Shown here one piece after another: positions 47,675 through 56,329 of a stretch of DNA of 64,000 nt. Position numbers and translations under genes: made by a program. Position 1 is the stretch's first letter. Every line of letters starts with the position of its first letter. The stretch spans positions 186,001 through 250,000 of the forward strand of contig JBMNGN010000002.1 in the NCBI GenBank assembly GCA_050949865.1. Direction: 5' to 3'. The notes beneath the pieces are model-generated. The model searched no databases. It was not told where the DNA came from and worked only from the letters and a program-made list of their open reading frames with translations. This DNA comes from JBMNGN01 sp050949865 (lineage in GTDB: Bacteria; Bacillota; Syntrophomonadia; Syntrophomonadales; Syntrophomonadaceae).

Positions 47675-48700
47675 ATGCAGGTATTGAATAAGCAAAACCT
47701 TGAAAAGGTATTCGATAAACTAAGCAGCCAGGCGGAGGTATTCCTGCCAATGCGGCGCGGGGATCAATCCGGATACTTTTCGTGGAAATCATTCAATTCT
47801 GAGGTTGACGAAGTTGTACTGGATAACTTGAATGTTGTTCAATCTCCCAAAAAGGTAGTGCTTCCCCAGACTGAGAGGATGTATGATTTCCAATTGGATG
47901 GAAATGATGTCAAAGTCGATAAGGTTTATGAGGATAGCGGGAAAAGGATAATATTCGGAGCCAGGGCTTGTGATGTTAAAGCTATTGACTGTCTGGATAA
48001 AGTGTTTTTAACCCGGGGATTTGAAGATGAATATTACAAAGTTCGCAGGGCTAATACGGTTATAATCGCCCATGCCTGTTACCAACCAGGTCCTAATTGT
48101 TTTTGCCAGGCAATGGGAGTAAACTGCACCGACTCTGAGTCAGCCGATGTAATTCTGCGTGATACCACAGATGGCAACTATACCTGGGAGGCCAAAACCG
48201 CCCTGGGAGAAGAAATAACCGCCATTATAGCAGAAATCCTGACCGAAGGCCAGCCGGAAGTTGAGAAATTACAGCCTTTTACCTTAAAAGTAGATTATGA
48301 GGGCACTGCAGAAATACTGAAAAACATGTTTAACCATCCGGTATGGGAAAGTCTGTCCGAGCCTTGCATGAATTGTGGGATCTGCACTTATCTTTGCCCG
48401 ACCTGTTATTGTTTTGATATTCAGGTTAAGTCCTGGGGAGATGATGGATACAGGTTCCGCTGCTGGGATTCATGCATGTATAGTGAGTATACCCAGATGG
48501 CAGGTGGTCATAATCCACGGGCAGCAACAACCGAAAGATTCCGCAACCGGTTTCTGCACAAGCTGCAGTTTTTTAACGAAAGGTATGGTCCATCGCTATG
48601 TACCGGATGCGGCAGGTGTATAATAGCCTGTCCGGCTGGAATAAATATTACCCGGATTATTGCCGCTATCAAGGAGGTGAATGCTGGTGCACAAGTGTAA
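47675..48700 (+). CDS. flxB: FlxB-like iron-sulfur subunit
   Basis: This 341-residue protein resembles anaerobic sulfite reductase subunit A and hydrogenase beta-type proteins: FGARACDVKAIDCLDKVF, then CMNCGICTYLCPTCYCFD and CTGCGRCIIACPAGINI for two [4Fe-4S] clusters. The ATG at 47675 is chosen because AGGGGGGAG stands seven bases upstream; the open frame extends further but has no ribosome site. flxA starts inside its 3' end. Confidence 0.92.
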   Translation: MQVLNKQNLEKVFDKLSSQAEVFLPMRRGDQSGYFSWKSFNSEVDEVVLDNLNVVQSPKKVVLPQTERMYDFQLDGNDVKVDKVYEDSGKRIIFGARACDVKAIDCLDKVFLTRGFEDEYYKVRRANTVIIAHACYQPGPNCFCQAMGVNCTDSESADVILRDTTDGNYTWEAKTALGEEITAIIAEILTEGQPEVEKLQPFTLKVDYEGTAEILKNMFNHPVWESLSEPCMNCGICTYLCPTCYCFDIQVKSWGDDGYRFRCWDSCMYSEYTQMAGGHNPRAATTERFRNRFLHKLQFFNERYGPSLCTGCGRCIIACPAGINITRIIAAIKEVNAGAQV

Positions 48701-49520
48701 TTGTGAGAACCCGTTAGTGCCTGGTATAGTTGAGGTAATTGATATTGTCGATGAAACCCCGGACGTTAAATCCTTTTTTGTCAAAAGTGAAAACGGGGTG
48801 CCATTCGATGTTATGCCTGGCCAGCTTGCCATGGTTTCCCTTATGCAGGTGGGGGAAGGAATGTTTTCAGTTTCCTGGCAGGAAGGGCAGGAGTATCTTC
48901 AATTTGCCATAAAAAGAGTTGGACTAATGACCGATGAGCTTCACCGGATTGATATTGGGCAAAAATTAGGAGTTAGAGGACCGTATGGCAATGGGTTCCC
49001 GGTAGAGGAATGCCGGGGCAAGGATATGTTGTTTATTGGCGGCGGGATTGGACTGGCCCCCTTGCGGTCATTTATTAAATACTGTTTTAAACACCGGCAA
49101 GATTACGGCAAGATTAAGATATTATACGGCAGCAGGAGCTATGCGGATCTGTGCTTTAAAGAAGAATTGTTTGACCTGTGGCCCAAAGAAAAGGATACTG
49201 AGGTGTACGTTACTATTGATAATGCAGAAAAAGACTGGAATGGACATGTGGGGTTTGTTCCTTCTTATTTGGAAGAGCTAAACCCGGATCCTAAAGGCAC
49301 TATCGCTGTAACCTGCGGCCCTCCCATTATGATCAAATTCGTATTGCAGGCCCTCGAGAAGATGGGCTACACTGACCAGCAAGTCATAACTACTCTGGAA
49401 ATGAGAATGAAATGCGGAATAGGTAAATGCGGCAGGTGTAATATCGGGAGTGAATACATCTGCCTGGACGGGCCGGTTTTCAACCTGGCTCAATTAAAAA
49501 AGCTGCCGCCCGAATGGTAA
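48681..49520 (+). CDS. flxA: FlxA-like FAD/NAD(P)H-binding subunit
   Basis: This 279-residue protein has the ferredoxin-reductase fold: an FAD domain (RGPYGNGFP), the NAD-binding stretch MLFIGGGIGLAPLRSFIKY, and a C-terminal Cys cluster CGIGKCGRCNIGSEYICLDGPVF, like the PyrK subunit and sulfite reductase subunit B. In Flx complexes it is the NADH entry point. GGAGG precedes the ATG, and it overlaps flxB by 20 bases. It is the last gene of the hdr-flx run. Confidence 0.93.
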   Translation: MLVHKCNCENPLVPGIVEVIDIVDETPDVKSFFVKSENGVPFDVMPGQLAMVSLMQVGEGMFSVSWQEGQEYLQFAIKRVGLMTDELHRIDIGQKLGVRGPYGNGFPVEECRGKDMLFIGGGIGLAPLRSFIKYCFKHRQDYGKIKILYGSRSYADLCFKEELFDLWPKEKDTEVYVTIDNAEKDWNGHVGFVPSYLEELNPDPKGTIAVTCGPPIMIKFVLQALEKMGYTDQQVITTLEMRMKCGIGKCGRCNIGSEYICLDGPVFNLAQLKKLPPEW

Positions 49521-49531
49521 AAAAATAATAA

Positions 49532-49591
49532 AACACAAGGGGACGGTTCTGTTGTGTCTCACGAGACACAACAGAACCGTCCCCTTGTGTT
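49532..49591. repeat. REP-like 28-bp perfect hairpin
   Basis: Two 28-base arms (49532-49559 and 49564-49591) are exact reverse complements around CACG. The core GGGGACGGTTCTGTTGT belongs to a type of palindrome I recall as common in clostridial genomes and associated with REP/RAYT transposases. It may also end flxA transcription, although there is no clear T run. An imperfect relative lies at 42225. Confidence 0.8.
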
Positions 49592-49597
49592 CCCGAT

Positions 49598-49625
49598 TTG
49601 ACATATGGAAAATTATCGTTAAAAT
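49598..49625 (+). promoter_or_regulatory. Sigma-A promoter of the aminotransferase-reductase gene
   Basis: TTGACA (49598-49603), 16 bases, TAAAAT (49620-49625), directly after the REP-like hairpin and about 50 bases before the GTG start. The -35 is perfect and the -10 has one mismatch, so strong basal expression is plausible. Confidence 0.7.
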
Positions 49626-49673
49626 GTATACAGCAGAATCAATTGCACAATAATGTGCACAAGGAGGTTGCCT

Positions 49674-52352
49674 GTGGCAGGTTGGCGTAAAAATCTATTC
49701 AACCCTACTCTATCCGAGGTGCTTGAGGTATTTAAACTGGATATGGAATACGTTAAGGGTGAAGGACCATATCTCTGGGACTCTAATGGGGTAAGATATA
49801 TTGATTTTATTGCCCAGTATGGTGCGGTACCTTTTGGATATAATCCGGATTTTATTTGGGAGAAGCTGAATGAAGTCAGGACGAAAGGAATACCTAGCCT
49901 GGTTCAGCCCTCTTACCCGGTTGAATCCATTAAACTGGCTAATCTGCTGGCTGAAATTACTCCTGGCCAGCTTTGCTACTGTACTTTTTGCCAGAGTGGA
50001 ACTGAAGCAGTAGAAGCAGCCATCAAACTGGCCCGTTCCACTACTAGGAAGGAGATAATTGTTTCTACAACCAACAGCTTTCATGGCAAGACTCTGGGTT
50101 CACTCTCCGCTACCGGGAAGAGGTCTTACCAGGAGCCATTCCGGGCTCCGGCTCCGGGATTCGCCTGCATACCATTTAATGATATTGAGGCCTTAAGTGA
50201 ATTATTGCAGGATAAAAGCGACCAGATCGCCGCCTTCATAGTAGAACCGGTTCAAGGGGAGGGCGGTATCTTTGTGGCCGATAACCAATATCTTAGGTCA
50301 GCCCAAAAGCTTTGCAACGATTATGGGGTATTGTTTATAGTTGATGAGATCCAGACCGGTTTAGGACGTACAGGTGCTATGTTCGCGTCTGATCGAGCCG
50401 GCATTGAACCCGATATCATGGTTTTGGCCAAAGCTCTGGGGGGCGGGTTACTGCCCATAGGGGTTTGCATTAGTTCTCCTAGGTCCTGGAACGAAGACTT
50501 CGGTATGCTGCATAGCTCTACTTTTGCCAATAATAATCTTACCTGTGTCATAGGGAGGGCAGTAATCGAAAGACTCTTGGCCAATGATAGGCAGCTAATA
50601 CGAGAAGCGGAGAAAAAAGGAAATTACCTTCTGGATCGAGTTCTGGAATTAAAACATAAATACCCGAATGCGGTTAAGGAAGTGCGGGGAAAAGGGCTAA
50701 TGGTCGGTGTGGAGTTCAACGATTTGCGGGATTGCGGCTCTTACGATATGTCCTACATGATTGATCAAGGTGCCTTTACCGCTTTACTGGCAGGCTTCCT
50801 GCTCCATGTTTACAATATTCGAATAGCGCCCTTCCTGAACAACTCCATGACCCTGCGATTGGAACCGCCCTTAACCATAACCTATGAACAGATTGATTAT
50901 GTGATAAAGGCCTTAGAAAAAATATGCCATATAATAGAATATCGGGATTTTGCCAAACTGTACAGGTATTTAATCGATGATTATTCAAAACCCGGTGTGG
51001 TTATTGACTACCGTCCCGTAAGCAGGGTTACCAAACATTCGGCTTTAGGATCATACCGTGAGGCAAACCGGTTTGCCTTTATTATTCATTATCCTGGGGT
51101 GGAGGATGTAATAATTAATAATCCTTCATTTGCAGATTATACCCGGCAAGACTTGTCCCGGTTTACCCAGTGGCAGGCGTCGATAGACAGTCCAGGAATC
51201 GTATCATATATGCCGGCCCTGCGCTCCAAAACAGGCGATGTAGCGGAAGGATGGCTGATAGGAGTTCCTTTTGGCGGGAGGGAAATAATGAGTCTGCCGA
51301 AAAATCGAGTGGTAGAATGTATTTCCCGGGCTGTGGACCTAGGAAGAGACCTGGGAGCAAGAATAGTGGGTTTAGGCGCCCTGACTTCAGTAGTAACCAG
51401 GGGAGGCAGAGCGGTTACCGGAAAGGGGGTCGCCATAACCAGCGGCAACAGTTTTACTACCCTCATGGCAGTACAGGCGTTGTTTTTAGGTGCCAGCAAA
51501 ATGCATATTCCATTAGAAACAGCTAGGGGAGGGATAGTGGGGGCAACCGGCTCCATTGGCAGGGCATGTGCCCTGATGATGTCGGAAAAAATAAGCCACC
51601 TTATCCTTTTCGGCAACCCCAAATATGTTACCAGCAGCAAAAATCGGTTAAACTCCCTGGTTAAGGATATACTGAACTATGCCCTGATCAGAATGCAGAA
51701 TAAAGAACTGCAGGGAATGAGCCGCTGGCTTAAAGACACGGTTAGTTTATTAACTAAACTGAACCGGGCTGAGGCTCAAAAATATGCTGAATTAATCGTA
51801 AAAGGCGAAGATTTGAGCTGGCAATTGATTAAAGAAATATGCGATTATCTCGGGATCAATTGCCCTATTGTCCTAAGCCTGGATTTGGAGAAAGATCTCC
51901 CCAAATGCAACCTGATAATCACCGCCAGCAACTCCCCGGAATATCTGATTTACCCGGGATATCTTGCGGCCGGGACAGTTGTTTGTGATGTTGCCCGCCC
52001 GGCTGACGTTGCTCCAGAGGTACTGGCAACTCGAAATGATGTGCTAGTTTTAGAGGGTGGATTAGTTCAATTACCGGACCAGGTATGTTTTGGCCCTAAT
52101 CTCGGCTACAGGGACGGGATTAGCCTGGGGTGCCTGTCTGAGACCATGCTTTTGGCTTTGGAGGGTGAGTACCAGGATTACAGTATCGGAACCCATCTAT
52201 CGCTGGATACCATTAATTATTTCCGCAAGCTGGCCGCCAAACACGGGTTTACACTGGCCAGCCTGAGAATGGGCAGGCATGAGATAAGCGATAGTTATAT
52301 AGACAACATATACCGTAATTCGATAAAATATAAAATGGTCGAAAATATCTAG
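49674..52352 (+). CDS. Class-III aminotransferase fused to an acyl-ACP-reductase-like domain
   Basis: This 892-residue protein has two parts. Residues 1-430 are a PLP class-III (ornithine/omega) aminotransferase: QSGTEAVEAAIKLAR, FHGKTLGSLSATG, IVDEIQTGLGRTG and the PLP lysine in VLAKALGGG (Lys253). Residues 450-892 resemble cyanobacterial long-chain acyl-ACP reductase: GARIVGLGALTSVV, ITSGNSFTTLMAVQA, Rossmann VGATGSIGRA (622), VLEGGLVQLP and SLGCLSETMLLALEG with the candidate catalytic Cys820. A reductase making an aldehyde and a transaminase making an amine would form an acyl-thioester-to-amine enzyme, as in PigE; this is inference. The GTG start is set by AAGGAGG at 49661. Confidence 0.82.
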   Translation: MAGWRKNLFNPTLSEVLEVFKLDMEYVKGEGPYLWDSNGVRYIDFIAQYGAVPFGYNPDFIWEKLNEVRTKGIPSLVQPSYPVESIKLANLLAEITPGQLCYCTFCQSGTEAVEAAIKLARSTTRKEIIVSTTNSFHGKTLGSLSATGKRSYQEPFRAPAPGFACIPFNDIEALSELLQDKSDQIAAFIVEPVQGEGGIFVADNQYLRSAQKLCNDYGVLFIVDEIQTGLGRTGAMFASDRAGIEPDIMVLAKALGGGLLPIGVCISSPRSWNEDFGMLHSSTFANNNLTCVIGRAVIERLLANDRQLIREAEKKGNYLLDRVLELKHKYPNAVKEVRGKGLMVGVEFNDLRDCGSYDMSYMIDQGAFTALLAGFLLHVYNIRIAPFLNNSMTLRLEPPLTITYEQIDYVIKALEKICHIIEYRDFAKLYRYLIDDYSKPGVVIDYRPVSRVTKHSALGSYREANRFAFIIHYPGVEDVIINNPSFADYTRQDLSRFTQWQASIDSPGIVSYMPALRSKTGDVAEGWLIGVPFGGREIMSLPKNRVVECISRAVDLGRDLGARIVGLGALTSVVTRGGRAVTGKGVAITSGNSFTTLMAVQALFLGASKMHIPLETARGGIVGATGSIGRACALMMSEKISHLILFGNPKYVTSSKNRLNSLVKDILNYALIRMQNKELQGMSRWLKDTVSLLTKLNRAEAQKYAELIVKGEDLSWQLIKEICDYLGINCPIVLSLDLEKDLPKCNLIITASNSPEYLIYPGYLAAGTVVCDVARPADVAPEVLATRNDVLVLEGGLVQLPDQVCFGPNLGYRDGISLGCLSETMLLALEGEYQDYSIGTHLSLDTINYFRKLAAKHGFTLASLRMGRHEISDSYIDNIYRNSIKYKMVENI

Positions 52353-52373
52353 ACTGGGCTAGGGGGATGCTTG

Positions 52374-52796
52374 ATGGATGCCCAACCGATTACTATTAAA
52401 AAGAACGGTAAATGGTATTACGGTCAGGTAGAGATGTTTAGGCGCAACATAATAAACGTGCTGGCTTCCAATATACAGAAAACAGGTGAGGGCAAGTACC
52501 AGATAGTGCTGGGCAATGATATTAGCCCGGTTATGGTAGAGGATGTTCCCTTTTTGGCATCAGGTTATTGTGAGGAGGATAACGGTTTAATAAAACTGGT
52601 GTTCTTTGACCTGCAGGAGTTTGTTATCGACCGGGAGCTAAAGGTTTTCTTTAAAGGTGATATACCCTATATCAGCTTTAAATGGGATGCGGATACCAGG
52701 CTCAGCCGCGGTGTGTACTGGAAGCTGAGCCAGTATTTTGAGTTCCGGGGTGACGAGATTTTCATTGTACCCCCGGTTGCCAGCCGCCTGCATTAA
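52374..52796 (+). CDS. DUF1285-like protein
   Basis: This 140-residue protein opens ITIKKNGKWYYGQVEMFRRNIINVLASNI, then MVEDVPFLASG and a beta-rich C terminus. The pattern (a GKWYY start, VEDVPF core) resembles DUF1285 proteins of unknown function. The ATG at 52374 is taken over the TTG at 52371; AGGGGGA is upstream. It starts 22 bases after the aminotransferase-reductase fusion and probably shares its transcript. Confidence 0.7.
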   Translation: MDAQPITIKKNGKWYYGQVEMFRRNIINVLASNIQKTGEGKYQIVLGNDISPVMVEDVPFLASGYCEEDNGLIKLVFFDLQEFVIDRELKVFFKGDIPYISFKWDADTRLSRGVYWKLSQYFEFRGDEIFIVPPVASRLH

Positions 52797-52810
52797 CCAA
52801 GGGAGCAACT

Positions 52811-53686
52811 CTATAACCAGCCCCTATGGGGCGGTCTAAACCTGGATTCGTCCAAGGAAAGGGCCTTATCGATCTCGGATAGCATGGTTTGGCGATCATC
52901 GGGGATTACCCCTTTTATGTCCCAATAGTTGTTCATGTGATCGCTTAAAATCGTGCTATTTGTACAATTAAGGTTTTCGATAAAGAGTCGGACTTCCCGT
53001 AAGGCCTGATGAGGGGTTAACAGATGGAACGTCCCCTTTTTGAAATCTTCATAAAGGGGGGTGCCAGATTTCGGGATAAGAGTCCTGATTCTTATAAAAT
53101 CGGGGCTAAAAGCACTCAAAGCTTGAGCGCTGTATATGGCGTGTTCAGTGGTTCGCTCCAGCCCGCCTATTCCGGTAAGAAAGTATTCGCTGCATTCAAT
53201 CCCAGCTTCTTTTAATTTAGTTCCAGCAGAAACTATTTCTTCGAAGGTAGTCCCCTTACGGATCCTTTCCAGGGTAACATTATCTCCGGTTTCCATTCCG
53301 GTGTGGACTCTTTTTAAACCTGCCTCCCTCAAACGGATAAGATCCGCCAGGCTCTTTTTATTAACATATTTGGCAGAGCCGTAGACGGTAATCCGGCTTA
53401 AATACGGAAACAATTGGCGGGCATAAGAAAATATCTCCACCAGTTGATCAGTTTTCATAATAATTGTATTACCGTCAGGGAAAAACAGGGATTCAATATA
53501 GGGACCGTAATAAGACCTGGCCGCAGCTAAGTCCTGTTTAATATCCTCGACACTCCTTATTCTAAACCGGGTGTTCTTGTACATACCGCAGAAAATGCAT
53601 TTATTATGGGGGCAGCCGATCGTAGCCTGGATTAAGAGACTATATGCTTCACTGGGGGGACGGTAAATAGTGCCCTCATAGCGCAT
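52811..53686 (-). CDS. Radical SAM protein
   Basis: This 291-residue radical SAM enzyme binds its cluster with CPHNKCIFCGMYK, a C-x4-C-x2-C spacing rather than the common C-x3-C-x2-C. An SPASM-type C-terminal cluster is not evident. Later segments (VHTGMETGDNVTLERIRKG, ITVYGSAKYVN, YFLTGIGG) fit the Elp3/MiaB-like TIM barrel. The start is ATG with AGGAGGG. No substrate can be named from its neighbours. Confidence 0.9.
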   Translation of the reverse strand: MRYEGTIYRPPSEAYSLLIQATIGCPHNKCIFCGMYKNTRFRIRSVEDIKQDLAAARSYYGPYIESLFFPDGNTIIMKTDQLVEIFSYARQLFPYLSRITVYGSAKYVNKKSLADLIRLREAGLKRVHTGMETGDNVTLERIRKGTTFEEIVSAGTKLKEAGIECSEYFLTGIGGLERTTEHAIYSAQALSAFSPDFIRIRTLIPKSGTPLYEDFKKGTFHLLTPHQALREVRLFIENLNCTNSTILSDHMNNYWDIKGVIPDDRQTMLSEIDKALSLDESRFRPPHRGWL

Positions 53687-53837
53687 AAACTTCCCTCCTA
53701 ATGTATAAATGGCAAATGTATATTATATTATATAACAAATCCCTGGTAGTTGTTGTTTTATGTCAGCAAAACCGATATATTAGATAATAGAAACCACATA
53801 ACTTCTAGGGTTAAATAAGGGGCAAGGGTTGATGGCT

Positions 53838-54626
53838 ATGCCAGTTAAGGTATTAATCGTGGATGATGATGAGAGAGAAAGGATTGTTTTACGCTATGTT
53901 TTAGAACAGATCAAAGATGTTGAAATAGTTGGAGAGGCTGTTCATGGTTTGGAAGCCCTGTTGCTATGCCAGGAAAAGAAAGTAGATCTTGTATTTTTGG
54001 ATATTACCATGCCTGAAATGGGAGGATTTGAAACTGCAGCAAAACTAAAAACCCTAAAAGAAACGCCGCTGTTCGTATTCATCACCGTTAGAAAAGATAT
54101 GGCGGTTCATGCATATGAATTGGGAGCTTTAGATTATATAGTAAAGCCTATTGAACAAAGCAGAATCGAAAAAACCATTTTCCGTACCAAAGTGCAGATG
54201 AGCCACCGGGACGCCATTGAAGAGATGGTTAAGAGCAAATTGCAGGAAAGGATTAACTACATTGTAGAAAAGTTTGGGGTGGTTAAAGATATCTACTCTG
54301 ATAAACTGCCCATTAGAGAAAAAGGTAAGATCACCATCCTGAATCAAAAGGATATTGTTTACTGTGAAAGCCAGGGGAAAAAAGTCTATATCAGCACAAT
54401 TGATCAAGGATATCTAAGCAATTATACCTTGAATGAGCTGGAAGCGCGGCTGGACAGCAACTATTTTTTCAGGGCTCATCAAGCATTCATAGTCAATCTT
54501 AACTACATTAAAGAGATCGTAAACTTTGGCAAAGGTTCGTATCTATTACCTTTGGATATCGGGAACAAAAACATAATTTTAAGCCGTTCCCGGGCCAAAA
54601 TCCTCAGAGAAAAAATAGGAATTTGA
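53838..54626 (+). CDS. LytTR-family response regulator
   Basis: This 262-residue regulator has an N-terminal receiver domain (VLIVDDDERER, phospho-Asp55 in VFLDITMPEMGG, Thr/Lys switch in FVFITVRKD and YIVKPIEQ) and a C-terminal LytTR DNA-binding domain (IVYCESQGKKVYI, LNELEARLDSNYFFRAHQAFIVNLNYIKEI). ATG 53838 is chosen because AAGGG lies nine bases upstream; ATG 53832 and TTG 53829 are alternatives. No histidine kinase is adjacent. The genes after it may be its targets. Confidence 0.92.
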   Translation: MPVKVLIVDDDERERIVLRYVLEQIKDVEIVGEAVHGLEALLLCQEKKVDLVFLDITMPEMGGFETAAKLKTLKETPLFVFITVRKDMAVHAYELGALDYIVKPIEQSRIEKTIFRTKVQMSHRDAIEEMVKSKLQERINYIVEKFGVVKDIYSDKLPIREKGKITILNQKDIVYCESQGKKVYISTIDQGYLSNYTLNELEARLDSNYFFRAHQAFIVNLNYIKEIVNFGKGSYLLPLDIGNKNIILSRSRAKILREKIGI

Positions 54627-54730
54627 CAATAAGAACTATCCCCGATATCTGCACACTATACCTAAAAACCTACCTAATAGGCGCTTTATTTACCTTGAAC
54701 AGGCGGATTTGATTTTTATAAATTAATGGT

Positions 54731-54780
54731 AAAACAACAAAGAAAAGGCTTGATACCAGGCCTTTTATCCGTTGTTTTTT
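54731..54780 (+). terminator. Terminator after the LytTR gene
   Basis: AAAACAAC...GTTGTTTT encloses AAAAGGC...GCCTTTT in a nested stem, followed by T residues (54774-54780). It ends the LytTR transcript. The gap 54627-54945 (319 bases) holds this, the promoter region below and no larger gene. Confidence 0.75.
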
Positions 54781-54812
54781 TCGGATTTATCCTAAGAACC
54801 AAATTTGTTAAA

Positions 54813-54847
54813 AAGGTAACAAGGTAACACTAATTATCCGGTATAAT
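54813..54847 (+). promoter_or_regulatory. Promoter region with tandem AAGGTAAC repeat
   Basis: AAGGTAAC occurs twice head to tail (54813-54828), at the position a -35 element would take for TATAAT at 54842-54847. The repeat replaces a normal -35, as expected of activator-dependent promoters. LytTR proteins bind short direct repeats, so the neighbouring regulator is the likely ligand; this is inference. Confidence 0.45.
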
Positions 54848-54945
54848 CAACCAAGTGAATCAACTATAGAGAAAATTATCACAAAATGATTTATATTATA
54901 AATAATAGATAATTAGAACGGGCAAAAAACTAAAGAAAGGAGAAA

Positions 54946-55062
54946 ATGAGTCTAAGTATTCTAGGAGTTGTTAAAGCAGGGGTTGCGTTCGGGGTTACCC
55001 TGCTGGTTTGGACTATTGATACCGTAAATAAGAGTGTCCTTACAAGGGGAGCAGTCCAGTAG
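54946..55062 (+). CDS. 38-residue single-pass membrane peptide
   Basis: This ATG-started frame of 38 codons has AAAGGAG six bases upstream. It encodes MSLSILGVVKAGVAFGVTLL and continues VWTIDTVNKSV..., with one hydrophobic segment (about residues 5-24) and a polar tail with a Lys and Arg. It has a good ribosome site and lies between the LytTR regulator and the BchI-like ATPase. The role is unknown; peptide signal, membrane anchor and toxin-like peptide are all possible. Confidence 0.6.
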   Translation: MSLSILGVVKAGVAFGVTLLVWTIDTVNKSVLTRGAVQ

Positions 55063-55109
55063 TTTGAAACGTTCGGTAGTTTCTAGCTAATAAGAATGGA
55101 GTGATGCTC

Positions 55110-56315
55110 ATGATACCATTTTACAAGCTCCAGCGGTATGAAGGCAATGAAGCCCTTTTTCAACTGGTCCTAATGTCTATTGTGTCAACTTACGTCGGAG
55201 AACCTTTGCACGTCCATGCGGAAGGATTAAGAGGAACGGGAAAAACTTCGATAATGCGGGCGGCAAAGGGAATTCTGCCCAACATCACTAGGATAAAGGG
55301 TTGTATATACAATTGTGATCCTTTATCCCCGCACTGCCCTAATCATAGGAACCTAACTAAAGAGGAAATCGAACAAATCGGCACTGAAATTATACCCATG
55401 CCTTTTTTGGAGATATCGCATTCGGCCAAGGTCGGAACAGTGGCCGGGAGCATTGATCTCTCCAAACTCACTGATACCTCTAAGCCGGAAGCACGGCTGC
55501 TGCCGGGACTTATCCCTCAGGCTCATCGGGGAATCATTTTTGTTGACGAAATAAATCGGCTCGCCGATACTTCACCGGAGATTACTGATATTTTACTTGA
55601 TGTAATGGGTAATAAGCCTGGCCATATACAGATAGAAGAAGCAGGATTACCGGTGGTTGATATCACGGTTAATGTCTCGGTCTGGGCAGCTTCAAACCCG
55701 GATGAGGAACCGGGTCCACTGGAGGAAATAAGAAGGCAGCTTTCAGACCGCTTTGATATGGTATGTTATATGGGACGACCTGATTCGGTAGATGTGCTGG
55801 CCCATATTCTTAAAGAGAATTCCCATTGTAATCGAAGCAAGCGAAGCTGCAGCTCGACTGACGAGCATGATGATTCTCAAAACGATTCATACCGAAAGAA
55901 TATTATGAAATGGGCAAAGATTTACGAAAAAACGGATTTACCTGATTTCCTCAGGAATTTTATCGCCCGATTGTACATCAAACACAACATGGAGAGCATC
56001 AGAGCTACTGAAGCAATGCAGCAAGGAGCCGTTCTTTACAGTATTATAAACGGACGGGATAAAGTAGCTATCTCCGATGTAACCGCCATGATTCCCCTGG
56101 TACTAAAACACAGAATAAATGGGGATACCCTGGTAAGAATAATGAACGATGTTGATCCAAAAGGCAGCAAGGATGGAATACTAAACTTTAAAAACAAAAA
56201 AGAAAGTAAAAAACAAGAAACTGCGGAATATTTTCAACAGACTGCCCGGTCTTTGAGGGAGATCGCCCGCGGAGAGTTGGTTACCACCGAGCGGATGCTT
56301 AACCCCACTGATTAA
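55110..56315 (+). CDS. BchI/ChlI-like AAA+ ATPase
   Basis: This protein of about 401 residues has Walker A GLRGTGKTS (about residues 41-49), Walker B GIIFVDEINRL and a sensor-1 SNPDEEPG-type segment, as in the AAA+ subunit of magnesium chelatase. It has a Cys-rich insert GCIYNCDPLSPHCPNH after Walker A. The ATG at 55110 has GGAG eight bases upstream; GTG 55101 and ATG 55104 are also in frame. The vWA partner follows 14 bases later. No BchH/CobN-type catalytic subunit is present, so a metal-chelatase role is unproven; MoxR/RavA-like protein remodelling is an alternative. Confidence 0.88.
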   Translation: MIPFYKLQRYEGNEALFQLVLMSIVSTYVGEPLHVHAEGLRGTGKTSIMRAAKGILPNITRIKGCIYNCDPLSPHCPNHRNLTKEEIEQIGTEIIPMPFLEISHSAKVGTVAGSIDLSKLTDTSKPEARLLPGLIPQAHRGIIFVDEINRLADTSPEITDILLDVMGNKPGHIQIEEAGLPVVDITVNVSVWAASNPDEEPGPLEEIRRQLSDRFDMVCYMGRPDSVDVLAHILKENSHCNRSKRSCSSTDEHDDSQNDSYRKNIMKWAKIYEKTDLPDFLRNFIARLYIKHNMESIRATEAMQQGAVLYSIINGRDKVAISDVTAMIPLVLKHRINGDTLVRIMNDVDPKGSKDGILNFKNKKESKKQETAEYFQQTARSLREIARGELVTTERMLNPTD

Positions 56316-56329
56316 GGGGAGGTGGCTTT

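Noticed and set aside
54643..54700. A second LytTR operator between the regulator and its terminator
   Set aside because: No direct repeat of the expected spacing was found there.
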